Assembly (NCBI GenBank): GCA_902168185.1
Contig: CABHOV010000073.1
Coordinates: 124,001-188,000, forward strand
DNA length: 64,000 bases
Source of the DNA: an uncultured Bacteroides sp.
GTDB lineage: Bacteria > Bacteroidota > Bacteroidia > Cytophagales > Cyclobacteriaceae
Direction: 5' to 3'
Shown here: piece after piece, positions 16,230 to 25,800 of the stretch
Numbering within the stretch: position 1 is the stretch's first letter
Layout: every line of letters begins with the position of its first letter
Program-made: the position numbers and the translations under genes
The notes under the pieces: model-generated
Told to the model about the DNA's origin: nothing
Databases searched by the model: none
The model's input: only the letters and a program-made list of their open reading frames with translations

Positions 16230-17693
16230 CTAATTCTTGGTTTTCAATTCCGGTAAAACAAAATCATCGAGCGCACTGGGTTGTTTCATCAATGCTTCAA
16301 TGTCCTCTACCTTGCGAGGTGCGGCAGTTGATAAATGTTCGTAACCATCTTTCGTGATCAGGTAGTCATCTTCAATACGAACGGCAATGCCCCACCAGCG
16401 TTTATCGCACGCAGCATTATCGGGAATATAGATACCTGGTTCAATAGTGATCACCATGCTCTCCTGTAACTTATCATACGGACCGCGGTCGTGCACATCA
16501 AGACCGATGTGATGGCAGCATCCATGCGGATAATACTTGTGGTCGTCATTTTCGTTTTTAATGATACCGAGCTCTTTCAACCCTTTGTTAATGACCACGC
16601 GCGTAGCCATTGTCAGCTCCCCAAAAGTTGCACCAGGCTTACAAACTTTCATGCCTTCCTCCTGAGCTTTCAACACCAACTCATAGATCTGTTTTTGTTC
16701 AGGAGAAAATTTTCCGGAGATCGGAATGGTACGCGTAATGTCTGCAGTATAGCCGTGGAACTCCGCACCAAGATCCATCAAGATTAATTCTTTACTCGTG
16801 ATGTTTGGTTTATAGTTATCGATATAGTGAAGTATACATCCGTTATGTCCTGCACCTACAATAGAAGGATATCCTAAATCTTCTGCCTGGTATTTTTTGA
16901 ATACAAACTCATGTATACCCTGTATCTCGCGTTCCGACATTCCCGGCTTCATCGCCTTCATAACTTCACGTTGTCCCATACACGAAATGCTGACAGCCTT
17001 GCGAATCATGTCAAGTTCTTCTTTCGTCTTGAAGCCACGAAGGTCGCCCATGATCGTCTCCAGGTCTTTTGTGTTGAGATTGTTTTTCTCCGGCTCGCGT
17101 GCAAGCGTCAGTCCTTTCTCTTTAGAAGGATAATTTACTTTCACCTTGAATTGTTCGATCATACTATATAGATCAGAGGAATCACTCGGATCATCACGTA
17201 CGTCATTTTGAAAGTCGAAGAACAAGATCTCATCGAACTTTGAAAAATCAACATTATACTTTTTGAATTCTTTATTGTTGAATGCCTGCTCTAAGCCAAG
17301 TTGCGTTTTAACACCAGCATCACCCAGTCTGCGGCCTGTCCACATTTCAGCCTGTACATTTCGGGGTTGCACAAATATGATTTCATCGTATTGCGTTTTG
17401 TTAGCAGCAGTTTGCTTGTCTTTAAAGATGAACAAAACAGCATCTGGTTCTTTATACCCTGTGAGGTAAAAAAAGTCAGGGTCCTGATGGTAAACATAGT
17501 CCACATCATTGGAACGGTTGCGCACTGCGTTCGCGAAGAAAACAGCAACCGAGTTGGTGGGTAATTTTTCGCGAAGCTTGGCCCTGCGATCTTTGTGAAA
17601 TTCTTTCGTTAGAAAGTCGGTTGGCATATCCGGATTTTGTGCGAATCCCGGTATGGCAATCAACAGAGCAATGATGAAAATTAAATTTTTCAT
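16230..17693 (-). CDS. pepP: secreted Xaa-Pro aminopeptidase (M24B, aminopeptidase P)
   Basis: Exported metallopeptidase (487 aa) removing N-terminal residues linked to proline. A signal peptide ends near FAQ (residue 19). The N-terminal creatinase-like domain has YHQDPDFFYLTGY. The pita-bread domain carries the five metal ligands: Asp in MDLGAEFHGY, Asp in TADITRTIP, His in HHIGLDVHD, Glu in TIEPGIY and Glu in VRIEDDYL. A secreted form suggests processing of environmental peptides. It follows a 68-aa gene by 101 bp and has its own terminator. Confidence 0.94.
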   Translation of the reverse strand: MKNLIFIIALLIAIPGFAQNPDMPTDFLTKEFHKDRRAKLREKLPTNSVAVFFANAVRNRSNDVDYVYHQDPDFFYLTGYKEPDAVLFIFKDKQTAANKTQYDEIIFVQPRNVQAEMWTGRRLGDAGVKTQLGLEQAFNNKEFKKYNVDFSKFDEILFFDFQNDVRDDPSDSSDLYSMIEQFKVKVNYPSKEKGLTLAREPEKNNLNTKDLETIMGDLRGFKTKEELDMIRKAVSISCMGQREVMKAMKPGMSEREIQGIHEFVFKKYQAEDLGYPSIVGAGHNGCILHYIDNYKPNITSKELILMDLGAEFHGYTADITRTIPISGKFSPEQKQIYELVLKAQEEGMKVCKPGATFGELTMATRVVINKGLKELGIIKNENDDHKYYPHGCCHHIGLDVHDRGPYDKLQESMVITIEPGIYIPDNAACDKRWWGIAVRIEDDYLITKDGYEHLSTAAPRKVEDIEALMKQPSALDDFVLPELKTKN

Positions 17694-17794
17694 GGGTAGG
17701 TATTATGAGTTACTAAATTTCGGGAAAACATCTTGTCTGTAATGGCAAGACTTTATATCCGGCAATGAACGATGGCGAGTGGTCTTCCCGTTCG

Positions 17795-18001
17795 TTATTC
17801 GATTTCTTCGAGTATAAAATCCTCTCCACGACCATACTCTACAAGCTCTTTCAGATTATAGCGTTCGAGTGTCAACAAGTCTTTTACTTTGAAGTCGCCA
17901 TCTACCAGAATGTTCTCAATGACGAATTCATGTTGCTCGCCAAAATTTATGAGGCGGTATTTTTTACCAGCGCGGAGTACATCAAATGAAAGGCCTGCCA
18001 T
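17795..18001 (-). CDS. small conserved hypothetical protein (68 aa)
   Basis: Short acidic protein without signal or membrane segment. It has alternating beta-like and charged segments (YRLINFGEQHEFVIENILVDG, then FKVKDLL and EYGRGEDFILEEIE). The ATG at 18001 has clean coding context and the frame is dense in Cytophagales-like residues, so it is probably real. I do not recognise the family. It lies downstream of the GroES-like gene (63 bp) on the same strand. Confidence 0.6.
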   Translation of the reverse strand: MAGLSFDVLRAGKKYRLINFGEQHEFVIENILVDGDFKVKDLLTLERYNLKELVEYGRGEDFILEEIE

Positions 18002-18064
18002 TATATATTATTTAGATTAAAAGAGTGCTGAAAAAAATATGCCTGTGGGTCTTTCAAATATATT

Positions 18065-18439
18065 CTATAAATCCTCCTCACGTTCCAGCATCAGTATAGA
18101 TGCCTGAGGGACAATGAAATATTTTTCTTCTTCGTAGATTACCTCGATGGCGCCCTTCTGAAGAAAGATAGCAAGGTCACCTTCTTGTGCTTGCAGGGGT
18201 AAATATTTTACAAGGTCTTCTTTTCCTTTCCATACATCATCTTCATCGGCCGGAAGAGGCAGCGGATATCCGGGGCCGACCTTGATTACAAAGCCGCTCT
18301 GGATTTTTTCTTTCTCCTGTACTCCAGGCGGTAAATATAGTCCGCTGGCGGTCTTATCAGTTTGCTTGGTAGGTTTTATCAATACACGGTCGCCAACAAC
18401 AATTAATTTTTTCAGCTTGTTATCCGGTGTAATCTTCAT
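18065..18439 (-). CDS. GroES-like co-chaperonin family protein
   Basis: Protein of 124 aa with the GroES/Cpn10 beta-barrel layout: KLIVVGDRVLIKP at the N-terminus, a mobile-loop-like TDKTASGLYLPPG, then SGFVIKVGPGYPLP and a C-terminal strand with IVPQASILML. It is longer than canonical GroES (95-100 aa) because of an insert around residues 60-80 and an acidic tail. There is no groEL beside it, and Bacteroidota usually encode groES-groEL elsewhere, so this is probably a divergent paralogue. Start taken at 18439; the frame extends to 18484 without similarity. Confidence 0.8.
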   Translation of the reverse strand: MKITPDNKLKKLIVVGDRVLIKPTKQTDKTASGLYLPPGVQEKEKIQSGFVIKVGPGYPLPLPADEDDVWKGKEDLVKYLPLQAQEGDLAIFLQKGAIEVIYEEEKYFIVPQASILMLEREEDL

Positions 18440-18474
18440 GTTGTCTGTTACATTTATTCTTTCGGCAGCAAATA

Positions 18475-18489
18475 TCCTAAACATTAGGA
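18475..18489. promoter_or_regulatory. small palindrome between divergent genes
   Basis: TCCTAA-ACA-TTAGGA lies between the GroES-like gene (start 18439, minus) and the tricorn-like protease (start 18536, plus). Its symmetry and position are compatible with an operator, but a 6-bp arm could also occur by chance. Confidence 0.25.
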
Positions 18490-18535
18490 ATTCCGTAAAT
18501 GCATTTATTTAAATTCCCATGCTAATTAAAATTTC

Positions 18536-21500
18536 ATGAAAAAAATCTGCTCATTAACCTTGTTGTTTAGCTTGTTGGTGCATGTGCTGTCTGCACAGAT
18601 CGATGCCGGCTTGCTACGTTACCCCGATGTTTCACAAACGCACATTGCGTTTACGTATGCCAATGATCTTTGGGTCGTGCCCAAAACCGGTGGTCTTGCT
18701 TATCGCCTCAGTTCTCCGGCAGGCGTAGAAATTTTTCCGAAATTTTCTCCTGATGGAAAAACAATTGCTTTCACCGGTAATTATGATGGCAACGATGATG
18801 TATATGTTATACCAAGTCTGGGAGGTATACCCAATCGCTTGACGTATCATGGTTTAGGCGATCGCATTGTTGACTGGTATCCCGATGGCAAACAAATACT
18901 TTTTGCTTCACCCCGTGAAAGCGGAAGAGAACGATTCAACCAGTTTTTTAAAACGACAGTAGCCGGTGGGTTGCCCGAGAAACTTCCGTTGCCCTATGCA
19001 GAGTTCGGATCAATATCACCGGATGGAAAGCAACTCGCTGTTACTTTTCGCACACAGGTATTCCGTACATGGAAACGATATAGGGGAGGTTGGAATGCCG
19101 AGATCCATTTGTTCAACTTGGAGACCATGGCCTCACAAAATATTTCTGTCGATACCGATGCTGCTGATGAACTACCAATGTGGCATGGCAACAGTATATT
19201 CTTTTTGTCAGACCGAGGTGCCGAGAAACGAATGAATCTTTGGGAATATAATATAGCCTCGAAAGCATTTGTACAGCTCACCAACTTTAAAGATTACGAT
19301 GTACATTTTCCATCCCTCGGACCAGAAGATATAGTGTTCGAAACCGGTGGCAAGCTATATCTTTTCAATTTAGCATCACGTAAACACCAAGAGGTAAAAA
19401 TAGAAGTAGTAACAGATGGTGCAAGTCTGAAGCCCACTATAGAAACTGCGAAAAATATAGAACACGCTTCCGTTTCTCCGGATGCAAACAGAGTGCTGGT
19501 GGAAGCGCGTGGTGAAGTGTTTACTATACCTGCTGAAAATGGTTTTGTTAAAAATGTAACGCAGTCTTCCGGTGTGGCAGAGCGTTATCCTTCCTGGTCG
19601 CCTGATGGTAAATCTATAGCCTATTGGAGTGATCGCTCAGGTGAATATGAATTGACTATACGTGATACGAAGAATGAAGGAAACGAGCGGAAGCTGACCA
19701 CGTATGGTGCAGGGTTTCGCTATAATCTTTTTTGGTCGCCCGATAGTAAGAAGATTGCCTTTATCGATAAAGCTATGCGGATAAAAATCTATGATCTTGC
19801 TTCGAACCAGACTATAGATGTAGATCGTGGATTACGGCTCATGCATTTTGGGCTTGAGAACTTTTCTGCAAGCTGGTCACCAGATAGTCGTTGGCTGGCA
19901 TATGATCGCGATCTTGACAATGGACATCAGGCTGTTTTTCTATTCGATTACACTACCAAAAAACTCACGCAAGTAACGAGTGGTTACTATACTTGTCTTG
20001 ATCCAGTATTCGATGCTGAAGGAAAGCATATTTTTGTATTAACGAATCAGTTTTTTCAACCATCATATAGTGATATAGATAATACATTTATATATCCGAA
20101 CTCGACTAAGATTGCGGCGATATCCTTGAAGAAAAGTACTGCTTCTATATTGGCTCCCAAGAATGATGCTGTAAATGTGAAGGATGATAAGAAAGAAGAT
20201 TCAGCGAAGTCATCTGATAAAAATAAAAAAGATGGTGATGATAAATCGGATGATAAGAAAGATGAAAAGGTAAAGCCGGTGGAGATCGATCTGGATGGAT
20301 TAGAATCACGGTTGGTGATGTTACCTATAGATCCAGGTAATTATGGAAGTCTTCAAACAGTGAAAGGAAAATTGCTATACCATCATTTGCCAAATACGGG
20401 TTCTGATGGAAAGACCAGACCTGTGAAGTTTTTTGATTTCGAGAAGCGTGAATCAAAAACTATAGTTGACAATGCTGATGGTTATGAAGTTTCCGCGGAT
20501 GGTAAAAAGATTCTTGTTCGAAAAGATGGAAGCTTCTACATCACGAAAGTGGAAGAGAATCAGAAAGCTGATAAGAGACTTCGCACAGATGAAATGCAAT
20601 TGCTTGTTAATCCACGTGAAGAATGGAAACAGATTTTAACAGACGCATGGCGATTGGAGCGTGATTACTTCTATGATCCGGGTATGCATGGTGTGAATTG
20701 GAACGCTGTAAAAGATCAGTATCTGAAAATGCTGGCGGGTGCTTTGACGCGTGAAGAAGTAAATTTCGTGTTGGGTGAAATGATCGGAGAGCTGAATGCA
20801 TCGCATACATACCGTGGTGGTGGTGATGAAGAGAATAGTCGCCAGTTAGCCGTGGGATATCTCGGTATAGATTGGCAGGCAGAAGGTCAGTTTTATAAGG
20901 TGAAAAAAATAATTCGTGGCGCAGCGTGGGATGCCGAAGCACGTTCACCACTTGATCAGCCAGGTATAGATATAAAAGAAGGTAATTATATACTTGCCAT
21001 CAACGGCGTGGCACTTACTACCGGACTGGAGCCACATGCAGCTATGCAAGGACTGGCAGGAAGAACGGTTGAGATTACTTATAATACTTCTGCATCATGG
21101 ACCGGATCCAAAACAGCAGTAGTGGAAGCATTGCGTGATGAATCGCGTTTGCGCCACTTGGCGTGGATTGAGCAAAATCGTAAGCGTGTTGAAGATGCTA
21201 CAGGTGGAAAGGCAGGCTATATATATGTGCGTAGCACGGGTATAGATGGACAGAACGAATTGATCCGTCAGTTCAATGCGCAACTTGATAAGAAATCACT
21301 GGTAATTGACGAGCGCTTTAACAGTGGTGGACAAATTCCGGATCGCTTTATTGAATTGTTGAATAGGCCTCCCGTTGTATTCTGGGCTATACGCGATGGA
21401 GCGACCTGGCCATGGCCGCCTGCTGGTCACTTCGGACCGAAGGTGATGTTGATCAACGGTTGGAGTGGTAGTGGTGGCGATGCTTTCCCGGATTATTTCC

Positions 21501-21805
21501 GCAAGGCTGGATTAGGTCCGCTGATTGGTTCAAGAACGTGGGGCGGTTTGATTGGTATCAGTGGTGTGCCTTCGTTAATTGATGGAGGTGGTGTAACGGT
21601 GCCAACGTTCCGTATGTATAATCTGGATGGAACATGGTTTAAGGAGGGTTACGGTGTAGATCCGGATATAGCGGTTGCTGAAGATCTCTCGCAAGGTGCT
21701 AAAGGAGTTGATACTCAACTTGAACGTGCCATTGTTGAGATACAAAATCAATTGAAAACGAAAGGGTTTACGGTGCCTAAGGCACCGGCATATGAAGTGA
21801 GATGA
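18536..21805 (+). CDS. tricorn-like S41 protease with PD40 propellers and PDZ domain
   Basis: Secreted protease of 1089 aa. After a signal peptide (cleavage near LSAQ) come WD40-like PD40 blades to about residue 545 (repeated FSPDGKTIAF, WSPDGKSIAYW, WSPDSKKIAF). A Lys/Asp-rich linker follows at about 549-578, then the C1 helical domain, a PDZ near 800-860 (YILAINGVAL) and the S41 serine site N974-GWSGSGGD-982, with Ser977 or Ser979 as nucleophile. The order is that of tricorn core protease; homologues finish degradation of oligopeptides. An export signal suggests it works in the periplasm or outside. A 12-bp hairpin follows 7 bp after the stop. Confidence 0.93.
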   Translation: MKKICSLTLLFSLLVHVLSAQIDAGLLRYPDVSQTHIAFTYANDLWVVPKTGGLAYRLSSPAGVEIFPKFSPDGKTIAFTGNYDGNDDVYVIPSLGGIPNRLTYHGLGDRIVDWYPDGKQILFASPRESGRERFNQFFKTTVAGGLPEKLPLPYAEFGSISPDGKQLAVTFRTQVFRTWKRYRGGWNAEIHLFNLETMASQNISVDTDAADELPMWHGNSIFFLSDRGAEKRMNLWEYNIASKAFVQLTNFKDYDVHFPSLGPEDIVFETGGKLYLFNLASRKHQEVKIEVVTDGASLKPTIETAKNIEHASVSPDANRVLVEARGEVFTIPAENGFVKNVTQSSGVAERYPSWSPDGKSIAYWSDRSGEYELTIRDTKNEGNERKLTTYGAGFRYNLFWSPDSKKIAFIDKAMRIKIYDLASNQTIDVDRGLRLMHFGLENFSASWSPDSRWLAYDRDLDNGHQAVFLFDYTTKKLTQVTSGYYTCLDPVFDAEGKHIFVLTNQFFQPSYSDIDNTFIYPNSTKIAAISLKKSTASILAPKNDAVNVKDDKKEDSAKSSDKNKKDGDDKSDDKKDEKVKPVEIDLDGLESRLVMLPIDPGNYGSLQTVKGKLLYHHLPNTGSDGKTRPVKFFDFEKRESKTIVDNADGYEVSADGKKILVRKDGSFYITKVEENQKADKRLRTDEMQLLVNPREEWKQILTDAWRLERDYFYDPGMHGVNWNAVKDQYLKMLAGALTREEVNFVLGEMIGELNASHTYRGGGDEENSRQLAVGYLGIDWQAEGQFYKVKKIIRGAAWDAEARSPLDQPGIDIKEGNYILAINGVALTTGLEPHAAMQGLAGRTVEITYNTSASWTGSKTAVVEALRDESRLRHLAWIEQNRKRVEDATGGKAGYIYVRSTGIDGQNELIRQFNAQLDKKSLVIDERFNSGGQIPDRFIELLNRPPVVFWAIRDGATWPWPPAGHFGPKVMLINGWSGSGGDAFPDYFRKAGLGPLIGSRTWGGLIGISGVPSLIDGGGVTVPTFRMYNLDGTWFKEGYGVDPDIAVAEDLSQGAKGVDTQLERAIVEIQNQLKTKGFTVPKAPAYEVR

Positions 21806-21812
21806 TTTATAG

Positions 21813-21846
21813 ATATAGCCTGTAGCAGTGTTGTTACAGGCTATAT
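21813..21846. other. strong hairpin downstream of the tricorn-like gene
   Basis: ATATAGCCTGTA (21813-21824) and TACAGGCTATAT (21835-21846) make a perfect 12-bp stem with a 10-nt loop, 7 bp after the protease stop. There is no T tract on either side, so it is either a terminator without U run or a 3'-end protecting structure. It would also follow the short minus-strand frame at 21862-21969. Confidence 0.5.
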
Positions 21847-21861
21847 ATGCATCTCGAACTG

Positions 21862-21969
21862 CTAAAGTTCTATTTGTATTGTGCTGGATGCGCGGGGTGG
21901 AGTGAGTGCCTCGATGAGTTTGTAGGCGCGCATTGAGCGATTGAAAGCCTTTCTCATTTTGTTTCTCAT
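21862..21969 (-). CDS. possible 35-residue small protein in an otherwise empty gap
   Basis: The 337-bp gap between the protease and the nuclease holds a minus-strand frame beginning MRNKMRKAFNRS and ending in SSTIQIEL. The N-terminal half is strongly basic, the C-terminal half hydrophobic and proline-bearing. Its ATG lies inside a 9-bp perfect hairpin (21966-21974 with 21978-21986, loop AAA), and the 12-bp stem at 21813-21846 follows its stop. No homology is known to me. It could be a leader peptide or chance; the rest of the gap has only the CTATAG repeats at its far end. Confidence 0.3.
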   Translation of the reverse strand: MRNKMRKAFNRSMRAYKLIEALTPPRASSTIQIEL

Positions 21970-22093
21970 CTCGCAAAGCGAGATGATGTGTTATTGGATG
22001 TATACTTTGATAATGTGTGATAATGTTTTTGTTTGCTTTATATCACATGCGTAAAGCAGTTGTACATTAATTGTTGTGATCCCTGTATTTAGT

Positions 22094-22146
22094 TTAAGCT
22101 ATAGTAATGAACTATAGCAATGAACTATAGCAATGTTATAGCTTAA
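22094..22146. repeat. CTATAG tandem repeat enclosed by inverted repeat
   Basis: Three copies of a 13-bp unit, CTATAG(C/T)AATGAA, lie between arms TTAAGCTATA (22094-22103) and TATAGCTTAA (22137-22146), which are perfect reverse complements. The right arm overlaps the stop codon of the nuclease gene. The structure could fold as a stem with a repetitive loop. Confidence 0.7.
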
Positions 22147-22637
22147 CTGGATTTTGCTTCCATCATGGTTTGTTCTCTGCGGTAAGTCCATGGTGGGGTG
22201 GGGGTGGGTTCTTTCCAGAGGCCTTTTCCTTTTTCTTGCGCGCGGATGCGCAGGTTTTCTAATTCAGGATCAGGATTTCTTTCGGAAGTCCAGGCAAGTC
22301 CTTCTTTTAAAAGATCAGTGCGTGGGTCTGTTTCTCCTTTGATCAATACAATCGCCAAGCGATTTCCCCACATGTCTTTGCCTTTAAATTTTACGACAAC
22401 TTTTTTATTGAGCATCATCTTTTCAAGATGGCGTTTTGCGTTTTCTCCGAATGCTTGCGTGAGCTCGGGGCAATCTATACCGGTAAGTATTACTTTATGT
22501 TTTTCATTATCATCGCCCAGAACTTCTACTGTATTGCCATCAATCACTGTAGTTACTTTTCCGGTGATGTCATCATTCGCCAGCACAGATATAGCTGCTG
22601 CGAAAAAAATCAGGAGTGACAGGTTAAGTTTTTTCAT
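22143..22637 (-). CDS. secreted thermonuclease (SNase-like)
   Basis: Exported nuclease of 164 aa with the staphylococcal-nuclease OB fold. Signal peptide with core LLIFFAAAISVLA, then KVTTVIDGNTVEVLG (the Asp of VIDGDT-type motif is at the expected place) and GIDCPELTQAFGENAK. The second half carries KGKDMWGNRLAIVL with the catalytic Arg, and LLKEGLAWTSE. The tail ends in a Pro/Thr stretch, TPTPPW. Likely role: degradation of extracellular or periplasmic DNA/RNA for nutrients. It lies downstream of the big TPR gene but behind that gene's terminator. Confidence 0.92.
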   Translation of the reverse strand: MKKLNLSLLIFFAAAISVLANDDITGKVTTVIDGNTVEVLGDDNEKHKVILTGIDCPELTQAFGENAKRHLEKMMLNKKVVVKFKGKDMWGNRLAIVLIKGETDPRTDLLKEGLAWTSERNPDPELENLRIRAQEKGKGLWKEPTPTPPWTYRREQTMMEAKSS

Positions 22638-22783
22638 TTTCTCTACTCTTAAAATGCTTGCCGAAAGTTGAAGAATCTTCTTCCGTGATAAAGAAGATTT
22701 ACATTGGATTCGTACCGTGTGTAAGATTTTGAAGAGAGTAAAGCAAAAACTCTACCAGTGTGATAGAACATCGTTTCTGCTTT

Positions 22784-22817
22784 AAAAACGAAGAGCTGCC
22801 TCGATGAAGCAGCTCTT
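22784..22817 (-). terminator. terminator of the large TPR gene
   Basis: AAGAGCTGC (22791-22799) pairs with GCAGCTCTT (22809-22817) around a 9-nt loop. On the minus strand the stem is followed by CGTTTTT. It lies 39 bp after the TPR gene stop. A second, weaker 9-bp inverted repeat (22674-22682 with 22691-22699) lies further on, just upstream of the nuclease gene. Confidence 0.75.
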
Positions 22818-22855
22818 TAATTTTACTTTGGGAGTATGAAATGATCAGATCGGGA

Positions 22856-25800
22856 TCACTTGCAATATGTATCAATTTGGAAGCGGGCTTTTGCATCACC
22901 GAACTCAACAGCCTTACGCCAATCGAAACATGCTTTATCTTTTTCTTTCATTTGATAGTATAGATTACCACGCTGTTTATAGTACGAAGAATTTTTAGGC
23001 TCGATACGAATGGCTTCATCCATATCAGATATACCCGCACCATAATCTTCAAGTTCTGATTTACAGGTAGCGCGGTTATAGAAAGCTATACCATCATTCG
23101 GATTAAGCTGAACTACTTTGTTATAGTCAAGGATTGCACCCTCGTAATCCTGTATAGATTCTTTTACATACGCGCGATTGAAAAGTGCATCTACATTTTT
23201 AGGATCAATCTCTATCGCTTTATTCAATTCTATAATCGCTGACTTCGTGTTCTCCAACGCCAGGTATGCACGTCCTTTATTTACAAACAATGTAACCGAA
23301 CTTTCCCCTGCCTTTTGCGCATTGTCAAAATCACTCAACGCTGCCTGGTACTCGGTTGCTTCCAGTTGCATGAGGCCGCGTCTCAAGTATGCATCTTTAT
23401 CTTTTACTCCGGCTTCAATAAGTTTATCGTAATAGTCGCGGGCAGGAGTAAACCGTTTCGTGTTATAGTATCCATCTCCTAATAATTTATATAGTCCTGG
23501 TTCAGGCTTTTCTGAAAGCTTTTCAATCTCACGGAAGTCTTTAACACCTTCATCATATTTTTTAAGACTATAGTATGCTTGCCCACGATTTTCGTAAGCC
23601 TTGATATAGTCTGATTTGCGGTCGATGGCTTCAGTGAAATCAGCAATAGCAGCCTGGAGATTTTCCTGTTTCAAATACGCTTTGCCGCGGTTGTTATAGA
23701 TCACGGCATCTTTCAGGCCAAGCGTTATAGCTTGTGTATAGTCTTTTATAGCATCGGGTAAATTATTGGTGCTGAACTTTGCATCACCACGGTGATAGTA
23801 TGCTGTAGCAAGCTTGGGATCTTTTTCAATAGCCAGGTTAAAGTCCGTGATGGCCGCGTCAAAACTTTTGCTGTCATAGCGGCAATGTCCACGCATGTCA
23901 TATACCAAAGCATTGGTTGCTCCGGAGGTGATTGCTTTCTCAAGATCGGGGAGTGCACCTTTGAAATCGCGCTGATAATATTTAGAAGCACCACGCTTGT
24001 AAAAAAGATTTGCATCGGTAGACCCGCTGGCAATAGCCTTGTCGAAATCGGGAATAGCTTTTTCGTATTCTTTCAATTCGAATAATGAATTGCCGCGGGC
24101 TGCATATATATTTATATCTTTACTGCCACCATCAATCGCTTTGGTGAGGTCTGTAGCTGCTCCTTGATAATCTTTGATACTATATTTCGAGTTGCCAAGT
24201 ACTGCAAAATCTTCGGGCCCCGCTTCATTCCGTGCAACGATTATAGCAAGGTCGGTAATGACGCTTGCATATTCTTTGAGTTGGTAGCGTGCCGCTGCAC
24301 GATTCTTTAATGCTTGTGTATAGTCTTTCTTGATACCCAGTGCACGATCGAAATCAGATATTGATTCCCGTGCATTGCCTGCATTGAGTTTTGCCTTGCC
24401 GCGATTGTTATAGATCGTTTCGTCATTGGCGCCTAATGTTATAGCCTTGTCGTAACCCGTAATCGCTCCGCTGAAATTATTCTGCTTAAAGCGCGCATTT
24501 CCCAATTGATAGTATATCTCTTTGTTCTTGCTGTCTAGGGATGCAGCTTTTTCGAGATGAGGAAGTGCTTCTTTATCTTTTTGTGACGCAAGGTAGGAGA
24601 GTGCCAATGCTTCATATACACTCATATCAGCCTTCCCTTTCTGAACGACTTTTTCAAGGTCGATGATGGCAGAAGTATATTCGCGTTGCTGATACGAAGA
24701 TTTACCACGCTTCATCGGTATATCATCTTCTTTCTCACCCGCCATCTCAGCAGCGGTTAGTGCTTCGATCGTTCCTTTATAGTCGCTTGCATCGTAGCGC
24801 AGGTACCCGGCATAAAGCGCAATCTTGCTGTCCTTGACACCGGCTTGCAATGCTTTGTCGAGATACGGTTTTGCTGCATCTTTTTTACCGAGTATATAAT
24901 TTCCGATGCCGAGCATCTTTAACACGTCAGGAGTTTCTCCTTCAGTAGCCTTAGCTTTTTCGAGATCCGCGACAGCGCCTGCATAATCTTTCAATCCGTA
25001 TTTCGCAGTGCCACGATTTAACTGTGCTTTGGTATAGTTTGGATTCAGTTGAATAGCTTTATCGAAATCCGCGACAGCGCCCGCCAGATCATTTATATTC
25101 ATTTTAGCTTTACCGCGATTGTTATATACTATCGCATCGCTGGTGCCTAACTTTATAGCGTTATCATAATTGCGGATTGCTCCGGCAAAATCACTTTTCA
25201 GGAATTTTATATCTCCGAGATTTTTAAAAGCTTCAGCATCACTCGCTCCAAGGGTTACGGCCTTCTCCAAATCGATGACGGCTTTATCAAAATCCTTTTG
25301 TGCAAACTCTGCATTGCCTTTGTATAGATATACTTCTTTGGTATTTGTGCCTGCGGCGATAGCACGACTTAATGACTCAATTGCTGAAGTATACTCTTTG
25401 TTTTTATACTGACACGTTCCCAGCTGTGTGAATACTTCTTTATCGGTAAGCCCCAGTGATACTGCTGCAGATAATGCTTTTATAGCCTCTGTGCAATTAC
25501 CAGTGATAGCCATACTCAAACCAAGCATCTTGAATACATCTTTATCCTTTACGCCCTTCTGCACAACTTTGTCAAGCGCTTCTGCGGCTCCTTTGTAATC
25601 CTGTAAAGTATATTTAGCGGTTCCGATTTTTTGATACAACTCTGAATCAGAACGTCCGCTCGCAATCAGCTTTTCAAAGTCGGCAATGCTTCCTTTCCAA
25701 TCCTGTATCATGTAACGCGCTTCCGCGCGATTCTCAATAGCTTTATCATAACCTGCACGCAGTTCAAGTGCTTTATCAAAATCAGCAATCGAACCTTTAT

